21,353 nucleotides of DNA, taken from positions 1 to 21,353 of the forward strand of contig CAZJFS010000067.1 of the NCBI GenBank assembly GCA_964545075.1. The letters run 5' to 3'. The translations under genes were made by a program, and so were the position numbers. Numbering within the stretch: position 1 is the first letter of the stretch; each line of letters starts with the position of its first letter. This DNA is from DAOPXV01 sp035352535. Its GTDB lineage: Bacteria; Muiribacteriota; UBA9980. Shown here piece by piece: positions 7,003 through 14,501 of this stretch. The notes beneath the pieces are model-generated. The model had not been told where the DNA came from and searched no databases. It worked only from the letters and a program-made list of their open reading frames with translations.

Positions 7003-7854
7003 ATGTCTCTGGATAATGTCATCAATCGGATAACCGCCATAGAAGGCCGTATATCTCATATCAAGCAGCGTATAAACTCTCTTTCGGGCGGAACGGATTT
7101 CAATGAAAAATTGAATGCCGCCGAAAAAAAGCTGCGCGATAAAATGAGTTCCGCTAAAAATACCGCTGGATCTAAAAATGCCGTGAAAAACAAACTCGCG
7201 GACCTGCCGATGAAGATGCCGAAAATAACCTTCGACAGCCTTAATAATCAGCAGCAGGGCCAGAATTCACAGGCCGCCTCGAAAAACAGGACTGCGGAAG
7301 ATATCTCGAAAACCGTACAATCCAGGAACAGCGCTGAAATAGGCTCGATAATACTTGAAAAAAGCCGCAAGCATGAGGTCGATCCGTTTCTCGTTTCGGC
7401 CATAATGTCGGTGGAATCCGATTACGATCCTGACGCCGTTTCAGATAAGGGCGCGATGGGCTTGATGCAGCTTATGCCCGGTACTGCCGATGATCTCGGC
7501 GTTAAAAATCCTTTCGACATCAATCAGAATATAGACGGAGGAACCAAATATATAAAAATGATGCTCGACCGCTTTTCAGGCGATATGAAACTGGCGCTGG
7601 CCGCCTATAACGCCGGTCCGAATGCCGTCGACAGGTCCGGGGGCATTCCCGATAACGACGAGACACGAAACTACGTCGTTAAAGTCCTTGAAAATTACGA
7701 AAAATTATTGAATAATGAAGGCGTATCGAAAAATTCGGCTTCTCCCGATAAGAATGCCGAGGCCCGCGTCGAAGTTATAAAAAATACCGCCGCGATGTCC
7801 GACGCGCTTTTTAACGTACAAAAACCTGAAGAGGAAGATGTGAGTCTTGAGTGA
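7003..7854 (+). CDS. Lytic transglycosylase, SLT domain
   Basis: 283 residues. The ATG follows the previous stop directly. Residues 113-236 are a goose-lysozyme-like SLT domain that cleaves peptidoglycan between MurNAc and GlcNAc. Catalytic Glu138 lies in AIMSVESDYDPDAVS, followed by KGAMGLMQLMPGTA (149-162) and AYNAGPNAVD (201-210). The N-terminus has no hydrophobic signal peptide. It begins with a short coiled coil (about 3-27, VINRITAIEGRISHIKQRI), then a Lys/Asn/Gln-rich linker. Short coiled N-termini of this type occur on transglycosylases delivered by flagellar or other dedicated export systems; that is an inference here. Its stop overlaps the start of the HD-domain gene by 4 nt (GTGA). 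Confidence 0.9.
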   Translation: MSLDNVINRITAIEGRISHIKQRINSLSGGTDFNEKLNAAEKKLRDKMSSAKNTAGSKNAVKNKLADLPMKMPKITFDSLNNQQQGQNSQAASKNRTAEDISKTVQSRNSAEIGSIILEKSRKHEVDPFLVSAIMSVESDYDPDAVSDKGAMGLMQLMPGTADDLGVKNPFDINQNIDGGTKYIKMMLDRFSGDMKLALAAYNAGPNAVDRSGGIPDNDETRNYVVKVLENYEKLLNNEGVSKNSASPDKNAEARVEVIKNTAAMSDALFNVQKPEEEDVSLE

Positions 7855-8462
7855 AAAATAAAACGTCAAACAAAATTTTTGATATCGAAAAAATGGTAGG
7901 TCTTTTCAGCGAATTCGCCATATTAAAAAAAGTCAGAAGAACCGGCTGGACCTGGCGCAACGTGCCCGACCCGGAATCGATCGCCGACCATTGTTACCGG
8001 GTAAATCTCATCGCGATGATGCTCTGCGACGCCTTGAATCGCTCCGTAAAAAATAAAAACGAAAGATTTGACGCTGAAAAGGTAATGCGTATGGCTACTT
8101 TGCATGAAATAGCCGAATGCAGGATAGGCGACATACCATATCCCGCCCAGAAATATATCGGAAGCGGCGTCAAAACGATGGCTGAAACGAAAGCCGTCCG
8201 GGACATGCTCGAAGGTTTTGGAAATGGTTACGTAGAGCTCTGGGAAGAGTTTGAAAATGCCGCTTCGCGCGAGGGGAAGCTCGTAAAGGCCGCCGATAAA
8301 TTTGAAATGTTGCTGCAGGCGCTTGAATATGAGAAAGCCGGCGTTAAAACGCTTTCGGATTTTTGGGAAAATGAGGACACGCTCAAACAGATAGGCTTCA
8401 CGCCGGAATTAAAAAAACTTGCCGATCATCTCGTCGGCGTCCGGAAAAAGCTTAATCGCTGA
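7851..8462 (+). CDS. HD-domain phosphohydrolase, YfbR/HDDC2-like
   Basis: 203 residues from a GTG overlapping the upstream stop. The motif PESIADHCYRVNLIA (41-55) with His47 and the preceding GWTWRNV match the 5'-deoxynucleotidase-like HD group (YfbR, HDDC2), which dephosphorylates nucleoside monophosphates in the cytoplasm. The metal ligands would be His47, the doublet His85-Glu86 (TLHEIAE) and Asp149 (KAADKFE). The doublet is HE, not HD. Glu can bind metal, so this need not mean loss of function. GDI at 93-95 also matches the family. Its 3' end overlaps the convergent ABC ATPase gene by 11 bp, so there is no room for a terminator between them. Confidence 0.85.
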   Translation: MKNKTSNKIFDIEKMVGLFSEFAILKKVRRTGWTWRNVPDPESIADHCYRVNLIAMMLCDALNRSVKNKNERFDAEKVMRMATLHEIAECRIGDIPYPAQKYIGSGVKTMAETKAVRDMLEGFGNGYVELWEEFENAASREGKLVKAADKFEMLLQALEYEKAGVKTLSDFWENEDTLKQIGFTPELKKLADHLVGVRKKLNR

Positions 8463-9114
8463 TATCGCTCAGATTTAAAATAAAAGAGCAGCAATTTTTG
8501 ACCGCTTCATCGTGCGTGGCGATAACTATCGTAGTGGAAGACGCCCGGTTTAACGTTGAAATGAGTTTTATAACTTCGCTCTTCAGTTCGTGATCGAGGC
8601 TTCCGGTCGGTTCGTCCATGATCAATATGTCGGGGTTGTTAAATACCGCGCGGGCTATCGCCGTACGCTGCGATTCGCCGCCAGAAAGCTTTTCCGGATA
8701 ACTTTCGGCGACCTTTGAAAGCCTTAAAAATTCGATGACTTCAAACGCCCTTGTTTTCAAATCGCCCGTGAACGCTCCTTCGTTTATCATAGCCGGAAAC
8801 GCTATGTTCTGCCAGACGGAGAGTTCCGGTATCAGAAAGTGGTGTTGAAAAACGAAACCGATCTTTTTATTTCTGAAAGCCAGAGCTTCCTTTGCGGAAA
8901 GCGCCGCCGCGTCCGTTCCGGCCACTTCGACCGTTCCCGAATCAGGCGCGTCTAAAATTCCGGCCAGGTGCAGGAATGTTGATTTTCCTGAACCGGACGG
9001 CCCCGTTATGGCGGCTATCGAGCCGGCCGGAATTTCGGCGCAAAGATCATTTAGTATCTTTCTTTCGCCGTCGGAAGTTTTATAGGATTTTGAAACTTTT
9101 TTGAATTTTATCAT
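8452..9114 (-). CDS. LolD/MacB-type ABC transporter ATPase
   Basis: 220 residues, the standard size for a stand-alone ATPase of the LolD/FtsE/MacB group. Walker A GPSGSGKS is at 38-45, the Q-loop at Gln90, signature LSGGESQR at 143-150, Walker B ILIMDE at 163-168, the D-loop SLD at 172-174 and the switch His at 201. FQHHFLIPELSVWQNIAFP (89-107) is typical of LolD, which powers lipoprotein release from the inner membrane. No LolC/E or MacB permease is next to it, so LolD itself is not proven. No Shine-Dalgarno is seen. The ATG lies only 8 nt after the T-tract of the terminator of the upstream gene. Expression may depend on read-through or a promoter I cannot see. Confidence 0.85.
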   Translation of the reverse strand: MIKFKKVSKSYKTSDGERKILNDLCAEIPAGSIAAITGPSGSGKSTFLHLAGILDAPDSGTVEVAGTDAAALSAKEALAFRNKKIGFVFQHHFLIPELSVWQNIAFPAMINEGAFTGDLKTRAFEVIEFLRLSKVAESYPEKLSGGESQRTAIARAVFNNPDILIMDEPTGSLDHELKSEVIKLISTLNRASSTTIVIATHDEAVKNCCSFILNLSDISD

Positions 9115-9121
9115 ATATTCA

Positions 9122-9154
9122 TAAAAAAGAATGCCGCCGTATCGGGCGGCATTC
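9122..9154 (-). terminator. Intrinsic terminator after the outer-membrane protein gene
   Basis: A perfect 10-bp stem, GAATGCCGCC (9129-9138) with its complement at 9145-9154, has a 6-nt loop. On the minus strand the stem runs into TTCTTTTTTAT. It separates the 9193-10032 gene from the ABC ATPase gene and ends 8 nt before the latter's ATG. Confidence 0.85.
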
Positions 9155-9192
9155 CTTTTAAATTATCTTTTTGTGATTTTAAGGCCTTTTAA

Positions 9193-10032
9193 TTAGAACC
9201 TGCCTACGACTTTAAGGACCGGCCCTTTATATTCCATTACGAGTTCATTGTTATTGTCTTTGCCTTTGAGATACTGGTCTTTGTAGCCGATGCGGGCGAA
9301 CCATTCGATCTTTTTGGTGTATTCCTTCGAGAGCATGCCTTTGAAAGCGAATTCAAAGCCGAGGTCGAGGTCGCGCAATGTGCCGCTTTTTCCGCTTCTG
9401 TTGAGCGAAAAACCTGAGAATTGGCCATAAAAGCCCCAATTGTCGTTGATTTTATGGAACCCGCGGACGCCGAAATTCGGAAGGGGCAGCGTGAGAGAAT
9501 AGCTGGCGCTGTTTGCCGCGTTGTTGGCGTCGACCGCGTCGAGGGTGGCTTTCATTATTTTGAAGCCGTAAACGAAATCTAAATAACCATTTTCGCCTTT
9601 AGTGAGTTCGCGCGCGCCGAGGATGTCGAAGCAATCTATCTTTATGTCCGCGTCGATTACGGCTTTACCTGAACCGGCGACGCCGAATGTTTTTCCGTTG
9701 AGAGTAACGGTCGTTTTGCCGGACGCTTTGACGTTTAAACGGCCCGAGCTTTTAAGCTGTTCGTAGTGGGCGTATATGTCTGAAAGTTTTCCTATGTTGA
9801 AAAGCCATCCGAAGCCGGCCGAAGTTTTATTTCCGAATCCGCTTATCTTGTCGCCCTGAAAATCGGTCTGTAAACCGAAGTCGTTGTTATTGTTGAGGTT
9901 GAGGTTTCCGTGCAGTTTGTTGCTGAAAACAGTAAGTTCGGGATTGTGGGCGAATTTACCGTCGCGCGCGAAGGCGACGTTCGTTAATAGAATTACCGTT
10001 AAAAGCGCGATTACCAAACCTTTGATTTTCAT
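9193..10032 (-). CDS. Putative outer-membrane beta-barrel protein
   Basis: 279 residues from the ATG at 10032, which has AAGGAGAG upstream. The frame extends to 10104, but that overlaps the promoter -35 and cannot be in the transcript. Residues 1-22 are a signal peptide (MKIKG, hydrophobic core, NVAFA). The mature part has many short alternating amphipathic beta strands rich in Tyr, Phe, Gly and Asn, for example the FVYGFKI, WGFYGQFSGF and WFARIGYKDQYL segments. It ends in VLKVVGRF; a terminal Phe at the end of an amphipathic strand is the signal recognised by BamA in diderm bacteria. The number of strands and the cargo are unknown, and no porin family is recognised. It has its own consensus promoter and terminator. 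Confidence 0.8.
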   Translation of the reverse strand: MKIKGLVIALLTVILLTNVAFARDGKFAHNPELTVFSNKLHGNLNLNNNNDFGLQTDFQGDKISGFGNKTSAGFGWLFNIGKLSDIYAHYEQLKSSGRLNVKASGKTTVTLNGKTFGVAGSGKAVIDADIKIDCFDILGARELTKGENGYLDFVYGFKIMKATLDAVDANNAANSASYSLTLPLPNFGVRGFHKINDNWGFYGQFSGFSLNRSGKSGTLRDLDLGFEFAFKGMLSKEYTKKIEWFARIGYKDQYLKGKDNNNELVMEYKGPVLKVVGRF

Positions 10033-10075
10033 TTTCAAGATCTCTCCTTGCTTCATATATTTTTTAATGAAAATT

Positions 10076-10104
10076 ATTATACATTTTTTTGTTTTTTTTG
10101 TCAA
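10076..10104 (-). promoter_or_regulatory. Perfect-consensus sigma-70 promoter for the 9193-10032 gene
   Basis: On the minus strand: TTGACA (10099-10104), a 17-bp A-rich spacer, then TATAAT (10076-10081). Start is near 10069, about 37 nt before the ATG at 10032. Both hexamers are exact. The signal fixes the true start of the gene. Confidence 0.88.
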
Positions 10105-10267
10105 GCCATCCGCAGGCCTTGAAATTTCGTTTGATAAAAAGCAAAGTATAAGTTTATTCGAATATTATATTTTTACAATTTGAATTTTTCGTTTTAATGT
10201 GATAAAATTCATTTTAAATATGTCATGGAATTTAAATTATGCCCGTTAATGAAAGGTGAAAATCGGG

Positions 10268-10276
10268 TGCTATAAT
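10268..10276 (+). promoter_or_regulatory. Extended -10 promoter for the trxB operon
   Basis: TGC followed by TATAAT (10271-10276), an extended -10. No clear -35 at the right distance. Start is near 10283, giving a leader of about 50 nt with AAGGAG at 10317-10322. The rest of 10105-10267 is A+T-rich with nothing else recognised. Confidence 0.6.
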
Positions 10277-10332
10277 ATAAATGTACTGGAATATAAACAT
10301 ACCGGAAAGAACTCACAAGGAGAATTTTGAAG

Positions 10333-11286
10333 ATGGCAATTAAAACGGATCTTTTGATAATCGGCGGAGGCCCCGCCGGACTTACGGCCGGACTATACGC
10401 CGCGCGCGGTGGTCAGGACTCGATTTTGATAGAAAAAGGGATACTGGGCGGTCAGGTTATGACCACATATGACGTCGAGAATTATCCCGGTTTTCCGGAT
10501 GGGGTACAGGGACCCGAACTTATCGAACGCATGGAAAAACAGGCCTTGAAATTCGGACTTAAGATAAGGACGATGTGCGAGGCGAAAAATATTGAAATAC
10601 GCGACCATATGTTCCATACGGAGATTTGTGATTCAAAGGAAGGCCCGATCGTTTCAAAAGCGGTCATTCTCGCGAACGGAAACGTTCCGAAGAGGCTGGG
10701 CGCTCCTAACGAGGAAAAACTTTCGGGCCGAGGCGTTTCTTACTGCGCAACCTGTGACGGCGCGCTTTACAGGAATAAAGAAATAGTGGTCGTCGGCGGC
10801 GGCGATTCAGCGCTTACGGAAGCTTTGTTTTTGACTAAATTCGTTTCTAAAATATATCTGATCCATCGAAGGGATAAATTCAGAGGGGAAAAAGTATATG
10901 CGGACAGAATTCTGGCGAATCCTAAAATAGAGGTTGTCTGGAATAGCGTAGTGACGAACATAAACGGCGAAGAATTCGTCGAAGGCGTCAACGTGAAAAA
11001 TGTGGTTACAAACGAAGAAAAAACATTTTCCGTTGACGGCGTATTTATTTTTGTAGGGCTATCTCCAAATACTCAGATCGTGAAAAACAGTCCGAAGCTC
11101 GTTTCAATATTAAACGAGGAAGGATATGTCATGACGGACGGATCGGGAAAAACTAAAATCGAAGGGCTTTTTTGCGCCGGAGACGCCAGGGCCGATAATT
11201 TCAAGCAGATAGTCGTTTCATGCGCCGATGGCGCCACGGCAGCCTGGATGGCGTATCATTACATAGATCATTTTGATAATAAATAA
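10333..11286 (+). CDS. trxB: Thioredoxin reductase (NADPH)
   Basis: 317 residues from the ATG at 10333. A TTG at 10327 would add two residues and sits 4 nt from AAGGAG, so it remains possible. The FAD motif GGGPAG is at 11-16. The redox disulfide is CATC (138-141) in VSYCATCDG. The NADPH fold has VGGGDSA (154-160) and HRRDKFR (178-184), whose basic residues favour NADPH. GLFCAGDARAD (278-288) is the second FAD motif. It reduces thioredoxin in the cytoplasm. The usual ATG near residue 115 is ANGN here (Asn for Thr). It is the first gene of a four-gene operon with short gaps (22, 17 and 9 nt). No thioredoxin gene is in the window. Confidence 0.93.
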   Translation: MAIKTDLLIIGGGPAGLTAGLYAARGGQDSILIEKGILGGQVMTTYDVENYPGFPDGVQGPELIERMEKQALKFGLKIRTMCEAKNIEIRDHMFHTEICDSKEGPIVSKAVILANGNVPKRLGAPNEEKLSGRGVSYCATCDGALYRNKEIVVVGGGDSALTEALFLTKFVSKIYLIHRRDKFRGEKVYADRILANPKIEVVWNSVVTNINGEEFVEGVNVKNVVTNEEKTFSVDGVFIFVGLSPNTQIVKNSPKLVSILNEEGYVMTDGSGKTKIEGLFCAGDARADNFKQIVVSCADGATAAWMAYHYIDHFDNK

Positions 11287-11308
11287 TTTCAAAGAAGGAG
11301 AAATTTTT

Positions 11309-12415
11309 ATGAGAAAAAACAAACACACGACCGCGGAAACGCTTAAGGAACTTTCTATGGCTTTTGGAGTTACGGGTTTTGAAGACGATATGCATGAAAT
11401 AGTAAAAGGCCACCTTTCGGGCGTGTGCACATTTGAAACCGACCGCATGAATTCCATTATCTGCCATCATAAAAAAACCGGCCCTAAACGCAAGAATAAT
11501 TCAAGGATCAAAAAAATCGGAATATTTACTCATATCGATGAGATCGGTTTTATGATCCGCGGAATAATGCCTTCGGGATTTTTGAAATTCGTACCGCTCG
11601 GCGGCTGGTCGACGCAGACGCTTCCGTCCCAGCGCGTGCTTATAAGAAATACCCAGGGCGGTCTTATAAACGGTATAATCGGAATGAAACCGCCGCATAT
11701 GTTGAGCGATGACGAAAGGTCGAAGACGCCTAAACTTGATACTCTTTACATCGATATCGGAGCGTCTTGCGGTGAAGAGGTAATAAACAAATATAAGATC
11801 GACCTTGGCTGTCCGGTTATGCCTTTTTCTGATTTTATGCAGCTCAACGGCGAAACCCTATATTCGGGTAAAGCCTTTGATAACCGTGCGGGCGTGACCG
11901 CCATGATATCCATAATGAAGGAAACGTCCGGTCTGAATAAGGACATCGACGTTATCGGAATTGGGTCTTCACAGGAGGAAAGCGGTCTTCGCGGCGCGAA
12001 AACGTCGGCTTATAAGGTTATGCCGGATCTTGCGATCGTTATTGATACGCCGCCCGCCGATGATACGCCCAATAATGAAACATCTTATCCGGCCCAGGGA
12101 AAGATCGGATGCGGTCCGCAGCTGAGACTTTTTGATCCGACCATGATAGCCAATCATCGCCTGGTGGACTTCATAAGAAAAACGGTCGCTTCGGAAAAAT
12201 TGAAGATGCAGTGCGCCGTCCGTTCATCCGGCGGGACAGACGCGGGTTCGGTACATCTGGCGCTTGCCGGCGTCCCTACAGTAGTTTTAGGCATACCCGT
12301 CAGATATATCCACAGTCATAACGGGCTGATAGACGTTAACGATATTGAAAATACGGTCAAACTCGTAACGGCGCTCGTGAAAAAACTGACACCTGAGATA
12401 GTTGATTCTTTTTAA
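11309..12415 (+). CDS. M42-family metallo-aminopeptidase
   Basis: 368 residues from the ATG at 11309, preceded by AAGGAG. The frame is open to 11273, but that would overlap trxB and lacks a binding site. M42 peptidases (FrvX/PepA-glutamyl, TET-like) are cytoplasmic dodecameric aminopeptidases with two metal ions. Family features: FTHIDEIGFM with His75 and Asp77, GKAFDNRAG with bridging Asp191, SSQEESGLRGA with catalytic Glu223 and ligand Glu224, VIDTPP with Asp246, and SSGGTDAG plus YIHSHNG (His335) at the C-terminus. All expected ligands are present. The apical beta domain lies between about 78 and 180. Substrate preference (acidic or broad) cannot be read from the sequence. Confidence 0.92.
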   Translation: MRKNKHTTAETLKELSMAFGVTGFEDDMHEIVKGHLSGVCTFETDRMNSIICHHKKTGPKRKNNSRIKKIGIFTHIDEIGFMIRGIMPSGFLKFVPLGGWSTQTLPSQRVLIRNTQGGLINGIIGMKPPHMLSDDERSKTPKLDTLYIDIGASCGEEVINKYKIDLGCPVMPFSDFMQLNGETLYSGKAFDNRAGVTAMISIMKETSGLNKDIDVIGIGSSQEESGLRGAKTSAYKVMPDLAIVIDTPPADDTPNNETSYPAQGKIGCGPQLRLFDPTMIANHRLVDFIRKTVASEKLKMQCAVRSSGGTDAGSVHLALAGVPTVVLGIPVRYIHSHNGLIDVNDIENTVKLVTALVKKLTPEIVDSF

Positions 12416-12432
12416 TTTAACGGAGGCTTTTT

Positions 12433-12981
12433 ATGCATGTTCTGGGTATAGTCGGTTCGCCGCGCGTTAACGGAAATACCGATATTCTTGTGGATGAGAT
12501 ATTATCCGGCGTACGTTCATCCGGCGGAACGATCGGTAAAATTTATATTTCAGATTTCGATATAAAGCCCTGCGTTTCCTGTATGACGTGCAAAGCGGGA
12601 AATAAATGTCCGATCGAGGATCAGATGGGCGATATATATGAGCGGGTTTTAAAAGCGGACGGCATAGTTCTGGGCTCGCCCGTTTATTGGAACTGCGTTT
12701 CCGCGCAGATGAAAATTTTTATGGATAGGGCTTTCGCGTTTCTGGACGCTAATTACGAATCCGCGCTCGCCGGAAAAGTTGGTTCCGTCGCCGTCGCCTG
12801 CGGCTCGACGGATTTCGAGATGACGAAGATAACCAGGATCGTGCTCAATGATTTCTTTAAGTTCAACAAGATGAACGTTATAAGCGAGGTCGTGGCGGCC
12901 GGCGTCGCGGAAAAAGGTGACGCGCTTAAAAACAATGAGCTTATGAGAACCGCGTTTCAGGCCGGCCGGAAATTTTTGTAG
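12433..12981 (+). CDS. Iron-sulfur flavoprotein-type NAD(P)H-dependent reductase
   Basis: 182 residues. GGAGG precedes the ATG. It has a flavodoxin-like fold: GIVGSPRVNGNTDILV (5-20) binds the FMN phosphate, and VLGSPVYWNCVSAQMK (about 79-94) surrounds the isoalloxazine. Between them, Cys47, Cys50, Cys53 and Cys59 form CX2CX2CX5C, the compact motif that binds a [4Fe-4S] cluster in iron-sulfur flavoproteins (Isf family). The likely role is low-potential electron transfer or detoxification of O2, peroxide or quinones in an anaerobe. Electron donor and acceptor are unknown. It sits third in the operon with trxB, consistent with redox defence. Confidence 0.88.
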   Translation: MHVLGIVGSPRVNGNTDILVDEILSGVRSSGGTIGKIYISDFDIKPCVSCMTCKAGNKCPIEDQMGDIYERVLKADGIVLGSPVYWNCVSAQMKIFMDRAFAFLDANYESALAGKVGSVAVACGSTDFEMTKITRIVLNDFFKFNKMNVISEVVAAGVAEKGDALKNNELMRTAFQAGRKFL

Positions 12982-12990
12982 TGGCGCGAA

Positions 12991-13599
12991 GTGAAAACAA
13001 TTTATCTGGTAAGGCACGCTCCGGTCAATGACGGTTCAGACGATCATCCTATTTTTAAAGGCGTTATCGATGTTCCGCTTTCCGCTTCTGGTGAAATCCA
13101 GGCGGCTGGTCTGGCTATGAAATTCAACGGGATCGTTCTCGACCGTGTATACTGCGGACCGCTGCAAAGGGTCAGGCGCACGGCTGAATTGATCGCGCAA
13201 GAGAATTGCTTTGAAAAAATCGTTGTAGCGGAGCATTTAAATGATATAAATTGCGGCGTCTGGGAAGGAATGAAAGTCTCGGACGTCATTGAAAGATTTC
13301 CGGCGGAATTTAAGACGTGGCGTAATTTTCCAGCCAGCTTTACTTTTCCCGGAGGTGAAAGCGTTTCCGCCGCCGCTTACCGGGCGTTTGAATTTTTCAA
13401 GGAGGCCGCATTCGATAACGGAGCCGAAATGATGGCATTTGTCACTCACAGGTTTGTCATTAACGCTATAATATTAAAAGCCCTTGATATAAGTCTTGAT
13501 AAATACTGGCACTTTAGATATGACTGTTGCGGGATATCCAAACTTCTTCTGGATGATGGAATTTTCACCGCGGTCAAGCTGAATGCGGAGCTTCCTTGA
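12991..13599 (+). CDS. Histidine phosphatase superfamily protein
   Basis: 202 residues from a GTG 9 nt after the previous stop, with only a weak binding site. Branch-1 histidine phosphatase/phosphoglycerate-mutase-like fold: YLVRHAP (5-11) with phospho-accepting His9 and Arg8, CGPLQRVRRTAELI (55-68) with Arg60, CGVWEGM (88-94), and VTHRFVINAI (151-160) with the second catalytic His153. The usual RHG is RHA. Length and motif spacing resemble the CobC/GpmB group (alpha-ribazole phosphatase or broad phosphatase). No cobalamin genes are near, so a specific substrate should not be assumed. It is the last gene of the trxB operon, and I see no clear terminator after it. Confidence 0.88.
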   Translation: MKTIYLVRHAPVNDGSDDHPIFKGVIDVPLSASGEIQAAGLAMKFNGIVLDRVYCGPLQRVRRTAELIAQENCFEKIVVAEHLNDINCGVWEGMKVSDVIERFPAEFKTWRNFPASFTFPGGESVSAAAYRAFEFFKEAAFDNGAEMMAFVTHRFVINAIILKALDISLDKYWHFRYDCCGISKLLLDDGIFTAVKLNAELP

Positions 13600-13646
13600 A
13601 ATCTTTACTTTGGACGAATTCGGGCCCCGTTTGCATATAATTTTTC

Positions 13647-13675
13647 TTGACAAATTAAGCTTTTAAATATATAAT
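13647..13675 (+). promoter_or_regulatory. Perfect-consensus sigma-70 promoter for the 13720-15716 genes
   Basis: TTGACA at 13647-13652, a 17-bp spacer, TATAAT at 13670-13675: exact hexamers. Start is near 13682. A 12-codon frame starting with ATG at 13679 and ending TAA at 13714 covers the leader and overlaps GGAGG. Confidence 0.87.
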
Positions 13676-13719
13676 CTTATGAAACATGAAGAAGCTGATT
13701 TTTTCGGAGGTTAACAACA

Positions 13720-14475
13720 ATGTTTTTAAAAAAAAGTAATATTTTCATATTAATAGCCGCTGCGATACTATTATCGAATCAATGCGCGCTGGCGCAGAAT
13801 ACGGCGCCCGTGTCCGTATCGGAACCGCCCGCGGCTGTAAACGCGGCCCAGGCCACCGCTCCCGTAAATGTCAGCGTACCTCCGGCGCAACCCTCTGCTC
13901 CCGCGCCTGAAGCTAAAGTCCAGCCAGAGGCGACTGCCGCGACCGCTTCGGTCCAGGTAGCCCCTCCAGCCGAACAGCCCAAAACGCCAGCCGCTGCTGA
14001 AGTTAAATCGTCGGGCATCTCGGCGAAAGATTTTATTTTAAAGCCTGAGGAAATGGGTTATGGAGTTTCTCTTGTTCAAAAATCATCAAAGATAACTCTT
14101 CCTTTCAAAGAGAATCCGGTATTATACGATAACAAAGATGAAATGAAAAAGATAGCGGAGAGGCTTTTTCCGGAGGTTAAAAATCTTTCGGACAGCCTGA
14201 GCGCGATATCTGTTAATATAATGACCTATAAAAAAGATGAAAAAGACCTTGATTTCGGAATGGTTACGATTGAATTCACCGATGCCGCGAAAGGTTCTTT
14301 TGATGGTCTTAAAACACAGATTAAAAGCTCTATTTCATCGTTTTTTCGGGAAGAGAACTATTATTTCATTGATAAATATCCCGTTATAATAATTATTGCT
14401 CATAACCTTCCCGAAGGTAAAAAAGAAGATATAAAGTGGGCGCATGATCTTGCGCAAAAAAAACTCGAGAAATAA
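13720..14475 (+). CDS. Secreted Ala/Pro-rich protein of unknown function
   Basis: 251 residues. GGAGG is 9 nt before the ATG. A signal peptide covers residues 1-26 (KKSN, hydrophobic core, CALAQ). Residues 28-95 are an Ala/Pro/Val-rich linker with two imperfect copies of APVxVSxPPA (29-38 and 47-56). Residues 100-251 look like a compact alpha/beta domain with a hydrophobic strand near the end (VIIIIAH), and it lacks cysteines; no family recognised. The layout of signal peptide, low-complexity linker and small domain matches two other genes in this window (1352-2614 and 4078-5166), but their domains do not look related. The next gene starts 26 nt downstream with no terminator, so both probably share the promoter. 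Confidence 0.82.
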   Translation: MFLKKSNIFILIAAAILLSNQCALAQNTAPVSVSEPPAAVNAAQATAPVNVSVPPAQPSAPAPEAKVQPEATAATASVQVAPPAEQPKTPAAAEVKSSGISAKDFILKPEEMGYGVSLVQKSSKITLPFKENPVLYDNKDEMKKIAERLFPEVKNLSDSLSAISVNIMTYKKDEKDLDFGMVTIEFTDAAKGSFDGLKTQIKSSISSFFREENYYFIDKYPVIIIIAHNLPEGKKEDIKWAHDLAQKKLEK

Positions 14476-14501
14476 ATTCTCGCTGGAAAGATTCTAAAAC
14501 C

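Noticed and set aside
10033..10104. N-terminal extension of the outer-membrane protein
   Set aside because: It overlaps the -35 and -10 elements. The ATG at 10032 has AAGGAG and starts directly with a signal peptide.
11201..11470. Minus-strand frames over the trxB/M42 junction
   Set aside because: They are antisense to two confidently identified genes, with no conserved features.
12649..13017. 122-residue minus-strand open frame
   Set aside because: Antisense to the iron-sulfur flavoprotein gene, whose motifs are clear.
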